A stretch of DNA of 24,623 nucleotides from Actinomycetota bacterium (GTDB lineage Bacteria; Actinomycetota; Nitriliruptoria; Euzebyales; Egibacteraceae), in NCBI GenBank assembly GCA_019347785.1, contig JAHWKQ010000004.1, positions 1 through 24,623 of the forward strand, given 5' to 3'. The translations under genes and the position numbers were made by a program. The notes under the pieces were generated by a model, which was not told the DNA's origin, did not search any database, and saw nothing but the letters and a program-made list of their open reading frames with translations. Every line of letters starts with the position of its first letter. The stretch's first letter is position 1. Below, piece after piece: positions 22,779 to 24,623 of this stretch.

Positions 22779-23746
22779 CCCTCGGCGGCGGCATCGGCTG
22801 GCTCATGCGCCGCCACGGCCTCACGGTCGACAACCTGCAGCGAGCAGAGGTCGTCACGGCCGACGGCGGTCTCGTCGCCGCCGGCGAGCGCGAGCAGCCG
22901 GACCTGTTCTGGGGGCTGCGGGGCGGAGGCGGCGGCCTCGGTGTGGTCACCTCGTTCACGTTCGGCCTCCACCCGGTGGGACCGGAGGTGCTCGCCGGGC
23001 CGGTCCTGTGGGCGCTGGAGGACGCGCCGGAGGTCCTGCGGGCGTACCGCGAGCTCGTCGCGTCAGCGCCGCCGGAGGTGGCCACCGTCGTGGCCCTGCG
23101 GCGAGCCCCCCCGACGCCGTTGGTCCCGGTCGAGATGCACCGCCGGCCCGTATGCGTGGTGACGATGCTCGCGCTGGGCGAGCCCGACCGGGCCGAGCGA
23201 CTGCTGACCCCCCTGCGCTCGCTGGGCCGCCCCCTGCTCGACCTCGTCAGGTACCGCCCCTACACCAACCTGCAGTCGATGGTCGACGACACCGTCCCCC
23301 CCGGCTGGCACTACTACTGGAAGTCGGCCGGCCTGCGGGGGCTGGCCGATCCCGTGATCGACACGATGGTCGACCACGCCGGCCGGGCCCTGTCGCCGTG
23401 GAGCTACACGCTGCTGTTCCATCTGGGCGGCGCGGTGGCGGACGTCGACGCGGACGCGACCGCCTACTCCCGCCGCGACGTGCCCTACGAGCTCAACGTC
23501 AACGCCGTCTGGCTGCCCCACGAGCCGGTCGGCGACGCCGAGGCCGCGTGGGCACGGGCGTTCGTGGCCGAGCTCGAGCCACATCGCGCCGGCGTGTACC
23601 TCAACTTCCTCGACCACGACGACCAGCACCGCGCACCGACGGCGTTCGCGGCGCCCGCCTACGACCGCCTGTCCGCTCTGCGGCGCCGCTTCGACCCCGA
23701 CGGCGTGTTCCACCCCTACAACGAGGCCGCACCGGCCCCGAGCTGA
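22341..23746 (+). pseudogene. FAD-linked oxidoreductase (BBE/6-HDNO-like) with a frameshift
   Basis: A GTG at 22341 opens the typical FAD_binding_4/BBE protein: SLIEGFDGQVVTPDDPDYDE, then RSGGHGVAG with a histidine for covalent FAD attachment. Frame 0 reads TTGGVVS and then fails, with a stop at 22776. The missing continuation HTGVSGLTLGGGIGWL is found one base out of phase and runs on to 23746, with FWGLRGGGGGLGVVTSF, WHYYWKS and the BBE end VYLNFLDHDD...FDPDGVFHPYN. Restoring a C near 22758 (TCC CAT) gives a 468-aa protein, the family length. No second covalent Cys motif is seen, so only histidyl attachment is expected. The downstream half is fully conserved, so the lesion is recent or a sequencing error. 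Confidence 0.85.
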
Positions 23747-23792
23747 TCCGGCTCCTGGCCAGTTCGCGCCCCGCGGGGGCCGTGGGCACCAC

Positions 23793-23832
23793 GTTGAATG
23801 GTGCGCGACACATGTGTCGCCGATGGTTCAAC
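23793..23832. promoter_or_regulatory. Nested dyad upstream of rpe
   Basis: A 16-bp perfect palindrome GCGACACATGTGTCGC (23805-23820) sits inside a second dyad, GTTGAA (23793-23798) and TTCAAC (23827-23832), with exactly the same centre (23812.5). The bases between do not pair. It could be a dimer or tetramer operator, or a hairpin. No regulator is known for it. Confidence 0.45.
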
Positions 23833-23875
23833 CTGGACGGCGACGGGCCCCCGGGCGGTAGCGAGGAGGCAACGG

Positions 23876-24547
23876 GTGAGCGCGAAGATCGTCCCGTCGG
23901 TGCTGCCGGCCGACTTCACGCGCCTCGGCGAGGAGTGCGCGGGGCTGCAGGCGGCCGGCGCGGACCGCATCCACTGGGACGTCATGGACGGCCGCTTCGT
24001 GCCGAACCTGACCTTCGGGGCCGACGTCATCGCCGCCGCCCGCCGCGTCGTCGAGCTGCCGTTCGAGGCGCACCTGATGTGCGACCGGCCCGAGGAGCTG
24101 CTGCCGCGGTACACCGAGGCCGGCTGCGAGCTGGTGATCGTGCATCCGGAGACGCTCCGGCAGCCGCATCACGCCTATCAGGCGATCCGGGACTCCGGCG
24201 CGCGCCCCGGGGTGGCGCTGTCCCCAGCGACGCCGCTGTCCCAGGCCCGGTGGGCGCTGGACCTGGTCGACCTGCTGCTGGTGATGACGGTCAACCCGGG
24301 CTTCGGCGGCCAGTCCTACATCTCCGGCATGGAGGCCAAGGTCGCGGCCGCCCGCGCCCTGATCGACCACAGCGGCCGGGACATCGAGCTGGAGGTCGAC
24401 GGCGGGGTGGGGCCGGACACGATCGCCGGTGCCGCCGCGGCGGGCGCGGACGTCTTCGTGTCCGGCAGCGCCCTGTGGCGCTACCCGTCCTTCGGCGAGG
24501 GCGTCGCCGACCTGCGGCGCCGCGCCGAGCGCGCCGGCCGGGCGTGA
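23876..24547 (+). CDS. rpe: Ribulose-phosphate 3-epimerase
   Basis: Rpe interconverts ribulose 5-phosphate and xylulose 5-phosphate in the pentose phosphate pathway. The 223-aa TIM barrel starts SAKIVPSVLPADF and shows HWDVMDGRFVPNLTFG (metal ligand His and Asp), HLMCDRPEE, the VNPGFGGQ loop and LEVDGGVGPDT. The frame is open upstream, but GTG 23876 has GAGGAGG seven bases before it and the family length. It is separated from the oxidoreductase by 129 bases containing a nested dyad, and converges with a tRNA gene. Confidence 0.95.
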   Translation: MSAKIVPSVLPADFTRLGEECAGLQAAGADRIHWDVMDGRFVPNLTFGADVIAAARRVVELPFEAHLMCDRPEELLPRYTEAGCELVIVHPETLRQPHHAYQAIRDSGARPGVALSPATPLSQARWALDLVDLLLVMTVNPGFGGQSYISGMEAKVAAARALIDHSGRDIELEVDGGVGPDTIAGAAAAGADVFVSGSALWRYPSFGEGVADLRRRAERAGRA

Positions 24548-24567
24548 GCGGTGGGCGCACACAGCGA

Positions 24568-24623
24568 TGGTGGGCTCGACAGGTTTCGAACCTGTGGCCT
24601 CTCGCGTGTGAGGCGAGCGCTCT
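24568..24623 (-). tRNA. tRNA-Val (anticodon CAC), 5' part beyond the window
   Basis: On the minus strand the CCA end (24570-24568), discriminator A, acceptor strand CGAGCCC, T arm (ACAGG TTCGAAA CCTGT), variable region and anticodon arm (CTCGC CTCACAC GCGAG) are all visible. The loop puts CAC at 24610-24608, hence valine GUG. The D arm is cut at the window edge. The CCA is encoded. It converges with rpe, 20 bases away. Confidence 0.88.

Noticed and set aside
24429..24611. A small frame ending MVGSTGFEPVASRV across the rpe end.
   Set aside because: The final residues are the tRNA-Val read as protein; a common annotation artefact.
1..24623. CRISPR arrays, insertion sequences and phage genes.
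   Set aside because: No array of regularly spaced repeats, transposase, integrase or structural phage gene was seen on either strand.

Overview
The window is very GC-rich bacterial DNA, about 24.6 kb. The gene order points to an actinobacterium (Actinomycetota): thrS, HIT, pgsA, PIM acyltransferase, pimA, pdxS, pdxT, yebC, ruvC, ruvA, ruvB, yajC, secD, secF, apt, relA, MBL hydrolase, all on the minus strand. This is the same core order known from Mycobacterium tuberculosis (Rv2614c down to Rv2581c). Extensive GTG start use and apparent leaderless promoters fit. An HD-domain gene inside the sec operon suggests a lineage away from the mycobacteria, perhaps a deep class, but the sequence alone does not settle which.

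Layout, read right to left along the minus strand. At 18823-13291 a DUF2007 gene precedes thrS, a HIT hydrolase/phosphorylase and three phosphatidylinositol-mannoside genes (pgsA, acyltransferase, pimA), the last three coupled by stop/start overlaps. At 13227-10892 lie pdxS, pdxT (pyridoxal 5'-phosphate synthase) and yebC. At 10881-9809 a DUF559/AbiEi-like gene is bracketed by two copies of a 48-bp palindrome. At 9777-7511 is ruvCAB, with a LexA/SOS box in its promoter. At 7455-2 is yajC, HD, secD, secF, apt, relA and MBL: protein export, purine salvage and (p)ppGpp metabolism.

The right end (18939-23746) looks like an accessory module. A minus-strand trio (methyltransferase, six-helix membrane protein, alpha/beta hydrolase) diverges from a plus-strand HxlR-type regulator. 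The regulator reads without a stop into an FAD-linked oxidoreductase that is broken by a one-base frameshift. Next come rpe (ribulose-phosphate 3-epimerase), preceded by a nested 40-bp dyad, and a partial convergent tRNA-Val(CAC) at the edge.

The most unusual item is the palindrome-DUF559-palindrome unit inserted into the otherwise conserved yebC-ruvC junction. Each copy can fold into a hairpin with a conserved two-by-two internal mismatch, and one copy encodes the last part of the DUF559 protein. It may be an undescribed palindrome-associated nuclease element; this is inference from one copy of the unit. No gene-free stretch exceeds about 160 bases.
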